A stretch of 64,000 bases of DNA from Paracentrotus lividus (GCA_940671915.1 CALNVZ010003426.1:39613490-39677489), one strand, 5' to 3'; positions 12,621 through 24,874 are shown, numbered from the stretch's first letter. Program-made: numbers and translations. Notes: generated from the letters alone by a model not told the origin.

Positions 12621-13874
12621 AGGGGCATCGCATAGAGATATGACAAACTTTGTTATCATTGTAAATAGCTGATCATATTTTTTAATTCCTGATACCCTGT
12701 CTAGATCATATGTCCTCTACTCGAGATAACAATGTTTCATTAATCTATCTCATTTATTTATTTCAAAATAAAATCACTTTCGTTTTATTTTCATCTTCTT
12801 TCACAAAATTTCAATCAGAAACTTTCAAACCGTAAGTAAAATTGAGGATTAACCAGTTAGAAATATAGATATGATAACTGCTCAATACAACAAAATAAAA
12901 TGCAGCAAAATAAAGTGGTCATGTTATACATGTAGGCCTATATTTATGCAGCCTGAAATTGTGTCAAAGGATTTTTAAAGTTATTACAACAGGAAGAATT
13001 TGTGGTTAGATTTGAAATCTTCCATGAAACCAAGGAATCATGCTTGTTAATCATGATTTTGTCAAGTGGAAAGGAAATATTGGTAACCTTGGGACAACAC
13101 GGAAGTCTGATCATGTATCCTGAATGAGACAATCATCATAGCAAAGAAAGGAAAAGGGATTAAGAGTTTTGATAGAAAGAACAACAGTAATTAGCATGCT
13201 ACAAAATGTAGATTCTACTTCTTGAAAGATACTTGATTGATAAAAAAAACAATGCATAAGAGTATGCACCAAGGCCATGAAAGTACCCACAAGTCACTTT
13301 CACTTTCATGAATTTCAAATTGGCATTCACAGAAATATCAAATTCAAATTTTTTTCTTTGATTTGTACATTGTGTAGAGTACACTTTGCTTGGTCACACG
13401 TTCATGATTTTCCATAATTCGTCACACATATAATTATGGTGTTATGCATTTACTAAGAATTGCACAATTAATATTCTTTTTATTATTATTATAAAAGTAC
13501 ACTGAACGGTATCTATTTTTACTTTACAAGGTCTTTTTATAATCATTAAAAAAAAATTTAAACGATGTATAAACAGGAATACAGATCAAATATGTGCTAG
13601 ACTAAATCGTTGCCAATTTGAAGGTGGAAAGATTATTCAGTGAGATCTTTGAAAATTAGGTAGGGATGTGGATAAAAGAAGACAAAAACCATTGGCAGAC
13701 AGACAATTGCAATTACAGATCCATCCAGATAACCCTTTACAGAGAAGCCCTTTGTGTCACAAAGGTAGCGTGAACTTCACCTTTCCCCCCTCTGTATTTA
13801 TTCCAAAACAAGTTTGCCAACTATTACAAAAGGTCTGGAAGCTACTTACATGCAATTATATCCTGTCTGTTCAT

Positions 13875-14350
13875 TAGCTTTGTTCACACGGTATCGTTGA
13901 AGTTTCAAACTCAAGGTTTTGTAATCCCGAGATTTGAAACTGCAATGGTGGAACTTCGACTTGGATTCACTAGAGCTTGAGGTTTAAAACTACAAGTACA
14001 AGCATTGCCTTATGACCAGAAATACCACTTGAGAGGAAAATAATCTCGATCTCTACTCCCAAGAAAGCACACCCCACTATGGGCCCAGAAGCTAAGTTTA
14101 ATATAAACCTTATAACGTTACAAAATCAGTACGTGGGGGCGCCTATTGCTTGAGGTTTCATGAAAGTTGAAGCTGAAACCTCAAGATCTGTCATGGTTTA
14201 AAACTATCATGAAACCTCTGGTTTTTATCAAACCAGAAGTGTGTCCCCACAAGTCTAAACTGTAAGCTAACCTCACGTGAACCCCAAGGTTTGAAACCAT
14301 GATGAAACCCCAAATTAACATGCAAAATTAGCTTGTTGTGTGAACGCAAT
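13875..14350. mobile_element. Foldback element with GTTCACAC ends
   Basis: GTTCACAC at about 13882 and GTGTGAAC at 14338-14345 bound about 475 bp. Inside, GAGGTTTAAAAC, TGAGGTTTCATGAAA, GCTGAAACCTCAAG and GGTTTGAAACC recur in both orientations, so the whole block can fold on itself. There is no open frame. It is probably a non-autonomous DNA element, and its exact ends are uncertain. Confidence 0.5.
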
Positions 14351-15100
14351 TATTGCCTGCACAAGCCATCACTGTCTATTTATTGAAAGATCATCAATTT
14401 CAAAGGAACATTGAGCTCTAGAATGAATGGGTTGTACACAATGAAAATGAAAAATTTAACAAAAATTCATTTTACATGTGTACATCTATGTACATTCAAG
14501 ACAAGGCAGGTTTTGTAAACTATTTTAAACCTGTAGATTTAATGTTTAATAATGGAAAGTCTTGTTGCACTGGAAAAATTAGCCTTTAAAAAATTAATAA
14601 TCAATCATGCAATATAAAAGATTTTTTTTTCAAAACTTGTTTTTTTTTTAATTGAATATTTTTAGTACACATTAAGGCATCCAAAGATTGCCTACAAATG
14701 ATATCAAGCTTCAATATCTATGTTTCAATAGATATTTTATCTTTATATATTTTCTATCTTTATCTATGTGACAATTAGGGGCTTGTCCAGGAGTAAAAAA
14801 CAGTTATGACCTCTTTCTTTTTTCCTTTTTTTTTTTTTTTTTTAGGGGGGGGGGGGGGACAAGCTTTTTGTAAAAGTTTTGAAAAGTTTTTATTATTTTT
14901 TAATAGCACCACATTAAACATTTTTCCTTGGGGTCCAGATCATACTTTGGGGAATTCATGTGCGAATGGGCTCTGTATAAAATTCTAAATTTGGGGAATC
15001 CAAGGGTCAAATTTGGGTGCCCTGCTGTTTTAGCAATCTAACATGTCCCTCGTTATTCCATAAAATGGAGGAAAAGACTCCCCAATATTATAGTGTAAAA

Positions 15101-15384
15101 TCCCTGCTGCATAGTATTGGACAGTATCCCACACTGTATTCACTTAGTTTACTATAGATGTGAAAATGTTAGACTTTAAAAGTGTGAAGATGACTTCACA
15201 GTGTGGTATGATTTTTTTTTCCAAAGAGTGTTTACATGGTGATGTTCAGATTTACACTGTGAATTTACACCCTCACAAGGTGTAAGCATGTGATTCACAG
15301 TGATAAAATGCTTAAAGATGATTCATATTATGTTCACACTAGATATTTTCACACTGTGTGATGTTGTTTTCTTTCCAGCAGGGA
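15101..15384. mobile_element. Foldback element with TCCCTGCTG ends
   Basis: TCCCTGCTG at 15101-15109 is matched by CAGCAGGGA at 15376-15384. The interior repeats TTCACACTGTG and CACAGTGT in both orientations. At 284 bp and with no coding capacity, this is a MITE-like element. The flanking duplication is not clear. Confidence 0.55.
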
Positions 15385-15680
15385 GAACCCTTGTTCGAAT
15401 AAAAAAAAAGGGAAACTTGAAAATTTCTCTTTAAATTTTTATATGGAGCTCAAGTTCACAGATTCACAGATGGCAGTCTAATGTGATTAGATTGTCATGG
15501 GAGATCAATTGGGAAAAGGTTGATCAGCACAACACCTTATTGATAGACTTGCTTATATAGTGTGCAAAGACCACCCAGAGTCAACAGAAATGGAATGGCA
15601 TCAATTTACCTGATGATATCGCATCTTATAAACCATCTTGGAGTTCACAGATAATCTAGAATTCTGGTTATAGCGAAAAC
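15385..15680. other. No feature seen
   Basis: AT-rich sequence with short A runs. I see no repeat, open frame or motif that stands out. Confidence 0.6.
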
Positions 15681-16809
15681 TTAACCCTTTGGGTGCGACG
15701 GGCTTCTACAGAAGCCGAGCGAGGTGTTCAGTCTGCTACGACGGGCTTCTACAGAAGCCGAGATAATTCTCTAATATATTGACAAGCTTTTTCAGCTTTT
15801 CACCAGCTTTTTGGGGCTAAATTCTTGAGGAACAGGACAAAGATATATTCATTTTTAATATCCATTAAAGAAATAACGTAGTTACGTGGAAAAAAATCAA
15901 GAAAAATTTACTTCATTTTAGCATTACCATAATTTTTTACATAAGAAACGAATTCCCGATCTTAACTTTTGGCGTACGCGTACGCGTCCTGAGGGGAAGA
16001 AATAATCAAATAAAGCTAGCTCGAGAGGAGAAATATGAGAGATAAAGATTGAGAATGAGAAGAAGAGAGAGAGAAATAGAAAGGTTAAGGGATTAAAACA
16101 ATGTTCATTATTACAGATATATCAAACATTAGTTGCATGGAAATTAAGCCTGTCGATTTCCGATTCTCCCTAGGTTATATATACTTATCACGATAATGAG
16201 AGAGGTCGATTATCTGAATTTTGCTTGAACTAGTTTGTTGTAACTATAACGATGTAATTAAATGTAAAGTATGCCTCATGCAGTAGGTATTATAAGTTAA
16301 AAGTCCCGCTTTTATTTCAAAACTTACACCTGCGCTTTTAATGAATGGTGCTTAGTCAAAGATGCCATTGTCCAGAGGTGCGAAGCCGGCCGCTATGATC
16401 TTTAATCCATATTTTATAGAAATAATTTGAAAGAAACAGGACCTCGTTTCAAGTGCTATTCAGTAGGCTCATCGATCGAACCGTGCATGCTGTACATGCA
16501 TTACGCACTTTGCATTGTGAATCTACTGGAAAGGAAGAAAGGGGAACTTCTGCCAAAATGACCGTTTTTCTTTACAAAATAACACGTCTTATATTTCGTT
16601 TTGATGACTTTGCCTTACAGTGTTAGATAGAAAAATGTCTACCCTTTCATGTTTATATTTACTGCAAATCATGAAAATGACCGAGTTAGATGCAAGAAGT
16701 AATGAAAGCACAAAACATGACAAATTTCTATTATACTGTCAGTGTACAAAAAATCGCTCCGCCACAGGGGTAACAATCGCATTTCACAGGCCCGCGCTCA
16801 AAGGGTTAA
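15681..16809. mobile_element. Non-autonomous piggyBac-like element flanked by TTAA
   Basis: TTAA at 15681-15684 and 16806-16809 flank 1121 bp. The ends read CCCTTTGGGTGCG inward from the left and CCCTTTGAGCGCG inward from the right. CCCTTTGNNTGC-like ends with a TTAA target are the signature of the piggyBac superfamily. A near-palindrome GGCTTCTACAGAAGCC sits at 15701-15716 and again at 15744-15759, inside a repeated subterminal unit. No transposase is present: the only open frame (16620-16847, crossing the right end) has no DDE-like features. Confidence 0.78.
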
Positions 16810-18365
16810 TAATAACAGAATCAAATGAAACTTGCACAGAATGTTAAAAACTACAGCTACAGACTTGATAACAACATCCTGATAAAAATATCAATCCACC
16901 TTCAAATGTGTTTAGTAAAGCTTGTTAGACTTTTAGATGGTTAGACTTAAACAAAAATTCATAGAAAAATTTAAATCCAACTTGAAAACCTTAAATAGTA
17001 AACCATATACGTCAGACTCAAACAAACTTTGAAAAGAAAATAATTCCAATAAACATTTCTTACCTGTTTCCCAGAGATGGAGATGGATTCAAATGTAGAA
17101 GTGAGCACATGGAAGGGATCAAGAAAAAAGAAAAGTTTAATAATTAATCTAATGTATCATCTTCAAAGTTATTGATCCAATAAATACCAACATAAATTAT
17201 CTCACATAATGGCCAGCTCAATGAACTTTCTTCCCAGCAATGAGACGTTTGCTCTGCGTTTCTTTGGACTGTATTTCAATAAAGAAACAGATTTAGGGTG
17301 ACTGATTTTATGTATTCATATATCATGATTTACATTGGGAAAGTTTTTAATTCAAGCTATAAAAAAACACCAGGGCACTTGTTGCTAGACGACTCAAGAA
17401 TTAACTGTGACTAATGTCCATGTAAAAAAGATGAAAATTAGCCTACCTGGGATGATACAATTACAAAATGTCTACCATTTCAAGAATATTATCAAAAACA
17501 AACATTGATTGCATGAGTACCAACAAGTGAAGCAAATTTATGGGACAGGATGGTAACCATACCACAAAAAATATTAAGTTATTATGTGATTAGTAGAGGA
17601 TAACATTGTATTACCGAAATACAATTTCTCAGACACAGAAAAAGAGATCACACAAACTTGTGTTTCATTCTTAGTCAACACCTTTTGGTCAAGCTGAATT
17701 GCAAAAAAAAATTGTAATAAATTGTATAATTACATTTGTGCCAAAAACTATCTTTATCCGGCCTTGTATGAAAAGTTCTGCTTTACACATAAAAAAATAT
17801 AAAAAAAGAGAGTAAATATCAACAAATTATTCTGTAACCTTGCAGAGCAAAATTTAACAATTAAGACAAGAATTGAATAATTCTCAGGCAAATGGAAAGC
17901 AAAATAATATCAAAGGCTTATCCTCAGCTACCCTGATAATAACAAACCAATTCTGTCTAATCATTTTCGATGACTTTCCACAGAGATCTTGGCGAACAAC
18001 AAACAGAATATAAATGGAAAATGCAACAAAAGCACGGTACCCAGAAATGGAGAGTGAAACAGACGAGCTGTTTTTACAATTATCATTATAAATGAACGAG
18101 AAAAACATCAAACAATCGTCAGTCGTGCACGGGCCAATCAGCGGAGTGACACAGCCATGATCAGTGCAATTTAGACCAGCAGGACGCGCAATGTCGGATG
18201 TACATGCTGAAGGGTACAAAACATGGCAGTGTCTGATTGATTAATTAAGCAGGGGATAGACACTAACTAGGAGTTCAGGACTACTCTGCCCCAACCCCTT
18301 ACGTCCCATTCCCCCATATCTTGAAATGTAAACGGGACAATGATATACTCATAACTCCTGAAATG
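16810..18365. other. No feature seen
   Basis: AT-rich DNA with short poly(A) runs. A CTTACCTG word at 17062 would be a splice donor on the minus strand, but no plausible exon precedes it. A 111-codon minus-strand frame at 17884-18219 lacks recognisable domains and a convincing start. Confidence 0.5.
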
Positions 18366-18374
18366 CCCCCCCCC

Positions 18375-18518
18375 TATAAACCCCTGGGACAATTACCCCC
18401 ACATCAAACTACCCCCCCCAAAAAAAAAAAAAAAAAAAAAAAGGGTATGGTTAGGTGTAGAGTTAGGAGTACATTTTTAGCAGGGGGTAATTTTCCAGAG
18501 GGTAGTAGTCCTAGAACC
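18375..18518. mobile_element. Family A foldback, copy 1
   Basis: The left part has CCCTGGGACAATTACCCCC. The right part has GGGGGTAATTTTCCAGAGGG and then GGTAGTAGTCCTAGAACC, its inverted partner. The core carries GGTTAGGTGTAGAGTTAGGAG, shared with copies at 48132, 51683 and 58086. A poly(A) tract of about 22 has expanded in the middle (from 18421). Confidence 0.6.
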
Positions 18519-21004
18519 GAAAGCTATTTTAGGTGGGCCAATTTCTCAATCTCAATGCAAGCTTCTCTCGACCCCCTACCCTCTTCATGACCCCTCTCAG
18601 GCCTGCATTTTCCCCACAATTTTATTTTAGGTTCAAGGTCCTCTTAGCAAAACAAAAGTGCTATTTAGCATGGTATCCAGCTACAAATACATTGATAACC
18701 CTTCAAAGTATAAAAAACTAAGGTCTGGCGACACAAGACTAACCAGATCACCCTGTCCATATCCAGCCCCAAAATAATTACAAGATGCAAAATGAAATGA
18801 TCCATGAATCCCCATGCATCACCCACCCCGCATATTAGTGGAAGTTTCAATCTACATAGTCTGCAACCTCAGACCCTTGTATACCATCGATGCCGTAGGA
18901 ACAGAGTCTGAAGTTCAAGACTATCATTGCATTCCACATAGCCTGAAATGCAGCTAATCCTGAGAAGACACTTTTGCAAGACGCTTGATTAGGCTTTACT
19001 TCAGTCAAGACTTTAATAAAGTTTCAAATTAGGGTCTGTCTACGCAGACTATCAGATAAATTGAGTTTTTGACCTGATCAGGACAAATGATTGACATTCA
19101 GTATAATTGATAAACATGTAGAAGATATATCTTATGCAAATTGGTTGTCAGGGCCATGCTTGAATGAGCATATTAGATTGATGGGACATTCCTATTTTAT
19201 CACATCGCTTGGTGTAATGAAGTCACTTTCAATAAAAGAAGAAAATCAGGAAAAGAATTTGAAATTTCGCAGGAACTCCTCATTGTTTCCTTGAAATTTC
19301 GCAGTGGCTTTATTTTCATGAATTTTGTGACATAATGAACGCTATAATTTTCACTTCCGGATATTTCTGTGGGCCTACTAAGTGAATGCAAATACAGTAA
19401 ATTCACGACGATATAAGATTGCACATTCCCCGTCTTGAAGCAAAATCACAAAAATATATGGCGCATACAGTAAGGGATCAATTTCTTTTGTTTTCCTTCA
19501 AAGAATTTAATGACAGGAAACAGATGGGATAGGAAAAAAACAGAGACATGCCAATTCACAGAAGAAGCCCTGGAGCAAATAATAAAAAACTCTGACAAAT
19601 CTTTAAAAAAAATATCTTTTGTCTTTTAGTCTCTGAAGAAAATTCTGCTGGGATTGAAAGTTCAGGCTCTTTTTGACTTAAAATTATGTTTTGATATCAA
19701 GGAATGCATGTACATGTAAGTTTCATCAATAACAAGGCTGATACACTAAAAATTCATATCTAACTGCATAAAAATATCAACTTTTACAGTAGGTCCTATT
19801 TGGAGAACTGATTTTTTTTTAAAAATTGAATTTTGCAATGTTACAAAGGAAAGCAGCAAATAACCATCACTCATTCACAAGTTAAAAAGTTGAAGAGTTC
19901 ATATTCATTATAATCCCCCACAAAAAAAAATCATCAAAAAGAGACAGAAGAGCCTCCAACACCTGTTGTATTATCATGTTTTGTACATGTTGCTGGTGGT
20001 GATGATCAGTACTACAAAGAGGCCAACCCTATCTCGATTTCTTTGTTTTGGAAATATGAATAAAGTCAGATTGTCTGTTATGGTGAGGAGATAAAAGTTG
20101 AAGAACTATATTTTTAAAAGGTACATGAGTCAAGAACTATATTTTTAAAAGGTACCTGAGTTTCATAGATTTAAAAAAATAATAATTAAACAGACAACAG
20201 ATAGTTAGATCATAATGCTTCAAATGTACAAAAAATGTAGGTCATAGATATTTTTAAAAATGAATCTGTCAACTAAAACTGTGAAAAGAACATCAAAAGA
20301 ACATCTACATGTATTTCCATAATTAAGCTCATATAGAGCTCTCATGAAAGGAAAAAACAATCAAATGCTTTTGAGAAGATCAAGTTGGCAAATCCCATAA
20401 AAACACCTTTAATTATCTGTGTTGTTCCAAAATTGTATATGATTTTTTATTTTTTTAAATATAAAGGTACAAAGATACATTTACATGTACATGTACATGT
20501 GTACAATGTAGGTGTGAATAGACCTACCTGCACTTTTTTCTAAATCATAATAATATCATGCAATCGTGAGGAAATTATCAGCAGGAAAACCGCATGACGA
20601 TAGCGTTGTCTTTATCTACCCGTCTCTAGTGCCTAGATAATCACGTCTTCGGTCGTTTGCGATGACGTAAGCATTTCACACATACAAGAAATTGAGACCC
20701 CAAAAAAGATTTGGATAGAGTATGAGATATGTCATTCATTTCCTACATTAAATTGATGTTACAACAACAGATCAGCTTGAAAGATGAGTTGAAAAGATCG
20801 ATAGACAGCGTCTGACGATGTGAAAAACATATCCTTTTTCCTATATCAAAGTTTTGATGATGAGTGGAAGAAGGGCAGTAACTATAATTTGTGAAAGTGA
20901 AATAAATGTTTGGTGTTAACATCCTACATGTATATGTATTTACCAACACTCTCTGAAAGACATGACTGGGATTTGAACCTAGGATGTTTTTAGAAGGTAG
21001 ACCA
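18519..21004. other. No gene seen; minor tandem duplication at 20101-20160
   Basis: AT-rich sequence. A roughly 31-bp word containing AAGAACTATATTTTTAAAAG occurs twice in tandem near 20101 and 20132. ACATGTACATGTACATGT lies near 20484. A degenerate GGTTCAAATCC (Pol III B-box word) on the minus strand near 20970 has no A box with it. Confidence 0.5.
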
Positions 21005-21163
21005 GGGCCCCGTAACACAAAGGTTTGCGATCAATTGCAAATTTGAAAGAAGCATTGTAATTGGTCACTGATCAGTCATTTGAACAAAAATTGCATGCAA
21101 CAGTGATTGTGATTGGCTATTGCAACTTTGCGATTGATTGCAAACCTTTGTGTTACGGCGCCC
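21005..21163. mobile_element. Short foldback MITE, GGGCCCCGTAACACAAAGG ends
   Basis: GTAACACAAAGGTTTGC near the left end is perfectly complementary to GCAAACCTTTGTGTTAC near the right end. Outer GGGC and CGCCC words and inner ATCAATTGCAA/TGCAACTTTGCGATTGATTGC words extend the stem. At 159 bp it has no coding capacity. Confidence 0.7.
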
Positions 21164-21560
21164 AGAAGGCCAACCACGAAATAAACTTGTCTTTTTTGCT
21201 ATAGATTTGTAAATGTTGTATGCTCCAGGAGATACGGCATAGATTTATCCTGCATTTTTAGCATAATTCGTTTGCCTCCTATGATATCAATACTTTTTAA
21301 TTTTTCATCATTATAGTGGTGAATTGTCCAAAGACAGCTTTGGCAACCCTATAATAAATCCAAAACTAAAATTTGTCCACTTATTTATTCATTATAAATT
21401 TTTTCTTTCATGTTGCAAGAAGCTGCTTTCAATTTCATGGTGCCTTTGACAATGCTATAGGCCTATGCAGACTTTCAAATTATTAACATTTCTATGCCCT
21501 TTTAACTTTCAAAATACGTCTTGCCTCTAGCTCAAAATTAAGTTGAAACAAAAGAAACTG
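21164..21560. other. No feature seen
   Basis: AT-rich unique-looking sequence with no open frame of interest. Confidence 0.55.
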
Positions 21561-21660
21561 ATGCGATCCTCTTTCCTCTTGTCAAACAATAATCTGACCT
21601 TTTTATTAAGATGCGATCCTCTTTCCTCTTGTCAAACAATAATCTGACTTTTTTATTAAG
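21561..21660 (+). repeat. 50-bp tandem duplication
   Basis: ATGCGATCCTCTTTCCTCTT begins at 21561 and again at 21611. The two 50-base units differ at about one position, so the duplication is recent. Confidence 0.9.
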
Positions 21661-21769
21661 ATAACCTTTGTCTATCTAATCCCTCCAACCCATATCATTA
21701 AACAGGTTAAGAGACAAGACGTCAGATAGAGAATCGGGACTTGTCATTGAAACAGGACTTCACTAAAAA

Positions 21770-22330
21770 CAGGGTCAGCCGTAGGTATGTCCACACATTC
21801 ACCTTAAAATTGCACGTAGTGCGCATCATACTCCCCATTTTTTGGCAAAGGAAATACCGGCGGAGACGACGCAAAGGTAGTGTCACTCAACAAACTCTAA
21901 TTGTACACAGATAAACAATTGCTGCGGAGTTATTCTAGAAGGTTTGACAGTAATGAAATGCACCGGCGTTTCTTGATTTTGATGATGAATCGGTTTGCGT
22001 AAGGGAACAGACATGACATTTGTTGTCCGGGAGCAGGTCGTCTTGGAGGAGATTGAAAGGGGACGATCGCAGGTGGCGAAGGAGACAGAGGCGGGCAGGA
22101 CATTGACTGAGGATTGAATCTGGGTGAACACGTATAGGAGCTGACAGTTCAACTGACGCAAATAGCCCTGCAAGAAAACACAATGCCATGTTGCACACAG
22201 GGGGCTGGGGACAGTCACGGCATACTAACAGGAAGGTTGTCCGTGTGTGCGAACAAGTCCGGGTTTACGCGATGGCAATGATTACAGGACCCGCTACGAA
22301 GTAGGAAACAATGTAATTGGTCTCATACTA
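21770..22330. other. GC-richer block with overlapping minus-strand open frames, possible exon or regulatory DNA
   Basis: Composition and word complexity rise here. On the minus strand TTGTGTTTTCTTGCAG (ending about 22169) looks like a polypyrimidine tract plus splice acceptor. Two overlapping minus-strand frames (21883-22218 and 21935-22198) stay open for 111 and 87 codons, but neither resembles a family I know. It could be an untranslated exon, a fast-evolving coding exon or an enhancer. Confidence 0.2.
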
Positions 22331-22771
22331 CTTGACATTCTTCAGGGAGAGAATGGTTGATTCAAGATGACAGGAGATGTCATCATTTGGGGATGCTGTC
22401 CTCCAGAAAGAGCTCTATTCATTGGCTAGACGTGTCACTCATTTCACCATCTTATTATCAGGCTACTTTTCAACTTCATCCTCCCATGTCATGATGAAGA
22501 TCTTTTGATTCTCTCTCAAGGGACTCACCAAACTGTCAACCCATGTTTTAACCCTGAAACCACCAAAGGTACATGTAGAAGGTCTGTGAAGAAAGGGTCA
22601 GAAGCAGACTCAACAGGTTATATAAGACTTTATCGATTCCATGTCATTACTACAAACGTTTGGTTCTCTCCAATGACATTTCAAAATAATAATCTCATTC
22701 TAAAACTTTGTATATAATCACTCAAATCCACCAAGCAAACTCCACAGACTACAAACCTTGTCGAAACCAAT
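22331..22771. other. No feature seen
   Basis: Mixed-composition sequence without repeats or a convincing open frame, apart from the edge of the 22-bp array. Confidence 0.5.
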
Positions 22772-23148
22772 TATAACCAACTCCAGTCTGACTCTGAACC
22801 AAATCCAGATTGACTCCAAACCTCCTTCAGACAGACCCTGCACCAACTCCAAACTGACTCAAAACCAACTCAAAACCAACTCTAGACTACACAGAGCCAA
22901 CTCTAGACTGACTCCAAACCAACTCTGGACTGATTCCAAACCAACTCTAGACTGACCCAGAACCAACTCTAGACTGATTCAAAACCAACTCCAGACGCAC
23001 TCCAAACCAACTCCAGACTGACTAAAAACCAACTCCAGTCTGACTGCAAACCAACTCCAGAACCACTCTGAACCAACTCCAGACTGGCTGCGACATTACT
23101 CCAGACTGACCCAGAACCAACTTAAGTTCGACTCCAAAGCAACTTCTC
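22772..23148 (+). repeat. 22-bp minisatellite (AACCAACTCCAGACTGACTCCA)-like, about 17 units
   Basis: Units of 22 bp starting AACCAACTCNAGACTGA follow one another from about 22772, most regular at 22917-23130. Units vary at several positions, so the array is old. Because 22 is not a multiple of three, a translated repeat is unlikely. Confidence 0.88.
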
Positions 23149-23353
23149 GTGTTACTTGGTATTCATATTTATCAGTAGCGGACCCAGCCTGACTTCACAC
23201 AATTGAAGGTATCGGCCCATGCCCAAACATAATACATGTAGCCCCAGACAATTGGGCCCACACAATCTTTTTGAATTGAAAATCCTAGATCCATGCCTGT
23301 TGATGTGTGTACATGTAAACTTTTCATCAGTTTTATTTCATTGTTTGTGTATA
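23149..23353. other. No feature seen
   Basis: Short unique spacer between the minisatellite and the family B element. Confidence 0.5.
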
Positions 23354-24140
23354 TTTAAAGTGTGTTCAACGTCCAGTTTCAAATTTATACGCCAACATGA
23401 ATCATGATACAAAACGCAATCACAAAACGCTGATATAAAGAGAAACAAATTGTGTGTTTATTGTCCCCCATTCCCAGTCGTAAAAGTAAACGTGTTTCAA
23501 ATCTTGATTCGGAGGAAAATTTAAACGCCGAAAAAGATGTGTTTAGAAACACAATGAGCTTCAATTTTATGACCTTGAGCATCGCGATTGCAACGAAATG
23601 CGACACTGAACAGGATTGAGTTTTCAAACGTGTTTAAAAGTGTGTTCAATGTCCAATTTCAAATTTATACGCCAACATGAATCGTGATACAAAACGCAAT
23701 TACAAAACGCTGATATAAAGAGAAACAAAGTGTGTGTTCATTGTCCCCCATCCCCGGTCGTAAAAGTAAACGTGTTTCAAATCTCAATTCGGAGGAAACT
23801 TTAAACGCCGAAAATGATGTGTTTTGAAACACAATCAGCTTCAATTTCACGACCTTAGGCATCGCGATTGCAACGAAATGCGACGCTGAACAGGAATGAG
23901 TTTTCAAACGTGTTTAAATGTGCTCTCGCAATGGAAGCTTCCGGTGCAAGTGAAAAAAAGGAGAAGATGTTTGTTTTTTGAGAGCGGGGAATTTAAAGAC
24001 GATGGAAATGTAATCAGCTTTAAATTTTTGACACTGAACTGTGCACCGCTGATCGCGTTTGTGTTTGTGTTTTGTAATTGCGTTTTGTATCATGATTCAT
24101 ATTGGCGTATAAGTTTGAAACTGGACATTGAACACACCCT
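23354..24140. mobile_element. Family B foldback element with an internal 280-bp tandem duplication
   Basis: The left end GTGTGTTCAACGTCCAGTTT, continuing through ATACAAAACGCAAT, is repeated in reverse at 24050-24140, which ends CTGGACATTGAACACACCCT. The left arm is tandemly doubled: 23354-23632 and 23633-23912 are about 280 bp each and closely similar. Frames inside have no recognisable domain. This is a non-autonomous DNA element related to 47302-47670 and 57164-59870. Confidence 0.75.
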
Positions 24141-24874
24141 TAGTTGGTCTACCCAGGAGGACAGAGGTGTATTGGAGGACAAATTGGCTTGTAATATATC
24201 CAAAGGGTTAAAGAATACTTGACAGATTTTCAAAGACTTTATTTACCACATGTCAAAGTGAATCACAAATCACTCATTTCTCTCAAGATCTATATTTGTA
24301 TTCTACCAAATTTGTCTTTCCTTTATTTTCCCATGTTCCTAATTTAAAATCATCTTGTCTATTAAACAAAAAACATTCTTTACAGGTCTGTCTCATTACA
24401 ATATAGTTCAAAACATGTGTTAAGTGTCACAGAACAGAAACTAATATCCTCTTCCATTTTTTTTTATTAAATCTAAAACTCCTCAAATAATTTTGGTGCT
24501 AAAAAGAATCTGTTTCGGTATCCTGTTCTCCAAGGAGTTCTTCTTTCATTCAATGCAGGTGTGTGAAGAAAAAGAAAACCAGGTAATATAAATTATTTCA
24601 TAACGATTTCGATTGAAAACATCCTGTTTGGACTTCAACCAGCTGGACACTATTGATACACCATAAAACAAAATTGTACCAGTGATGGATTTCCTTTTGA
24701 CTTGGATTCTCATTCATTGCTATTAAATATGAATATTTATACAATTATGAATTGATTGATCGACCTTCAAGATTTATAGGTGACTTCACACCAAGAAGAA
24801 GTAGCCAGAGTACTTGGTGAATTACATGTATGATCATTGGCTGCAGTCCCTTGGTGGTATTTTACATGCCATGA
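24141..24874. other. No feature seen
   Basis: AT-rich sequence, no repeats or open frames of note. Confidence 0.55.

Larger units (their letters stand above)
7846..14999 (+). repeat. Cleaner copy of the 7.1-kb duplicated segment
   Basis: This is the reference version of the segment repeated at 1-6949. It runs without a gap into unique sequence on both sides (6975-7845 and from 15000), so it is probably the correctly placed copy. Apart from the sub-features listed separately, I see only AT-rich non-coding DNA with short homopolymers. Confidence 0.9.

Noticed and set aside
16620..16847. 75-codon frame as a piggyBac transposase remnant
   Set aside because: No DDD/DDE-like residues or family motifs, and it runs past the element's right end.
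17062..17069. CTTACCTG, a minus-strand splice-donor word
   Set aside because: No acceptor and no open exon could be found next to it; a lone donor word is expected by chance.
17884..18219. 111-codon minus-strand frame with several Cys and a hydrophobic stretch
   Set aside because: No ATG start, no recognisable domain and AT-rich composition like the surroundings.
20940..21010. GGTTCAAATCC on the minus strand as a tRNA or SINE B box
   Set aside because: No A box, no acceptor stem and no cloverleaf; at best a decayed SINE fragment.
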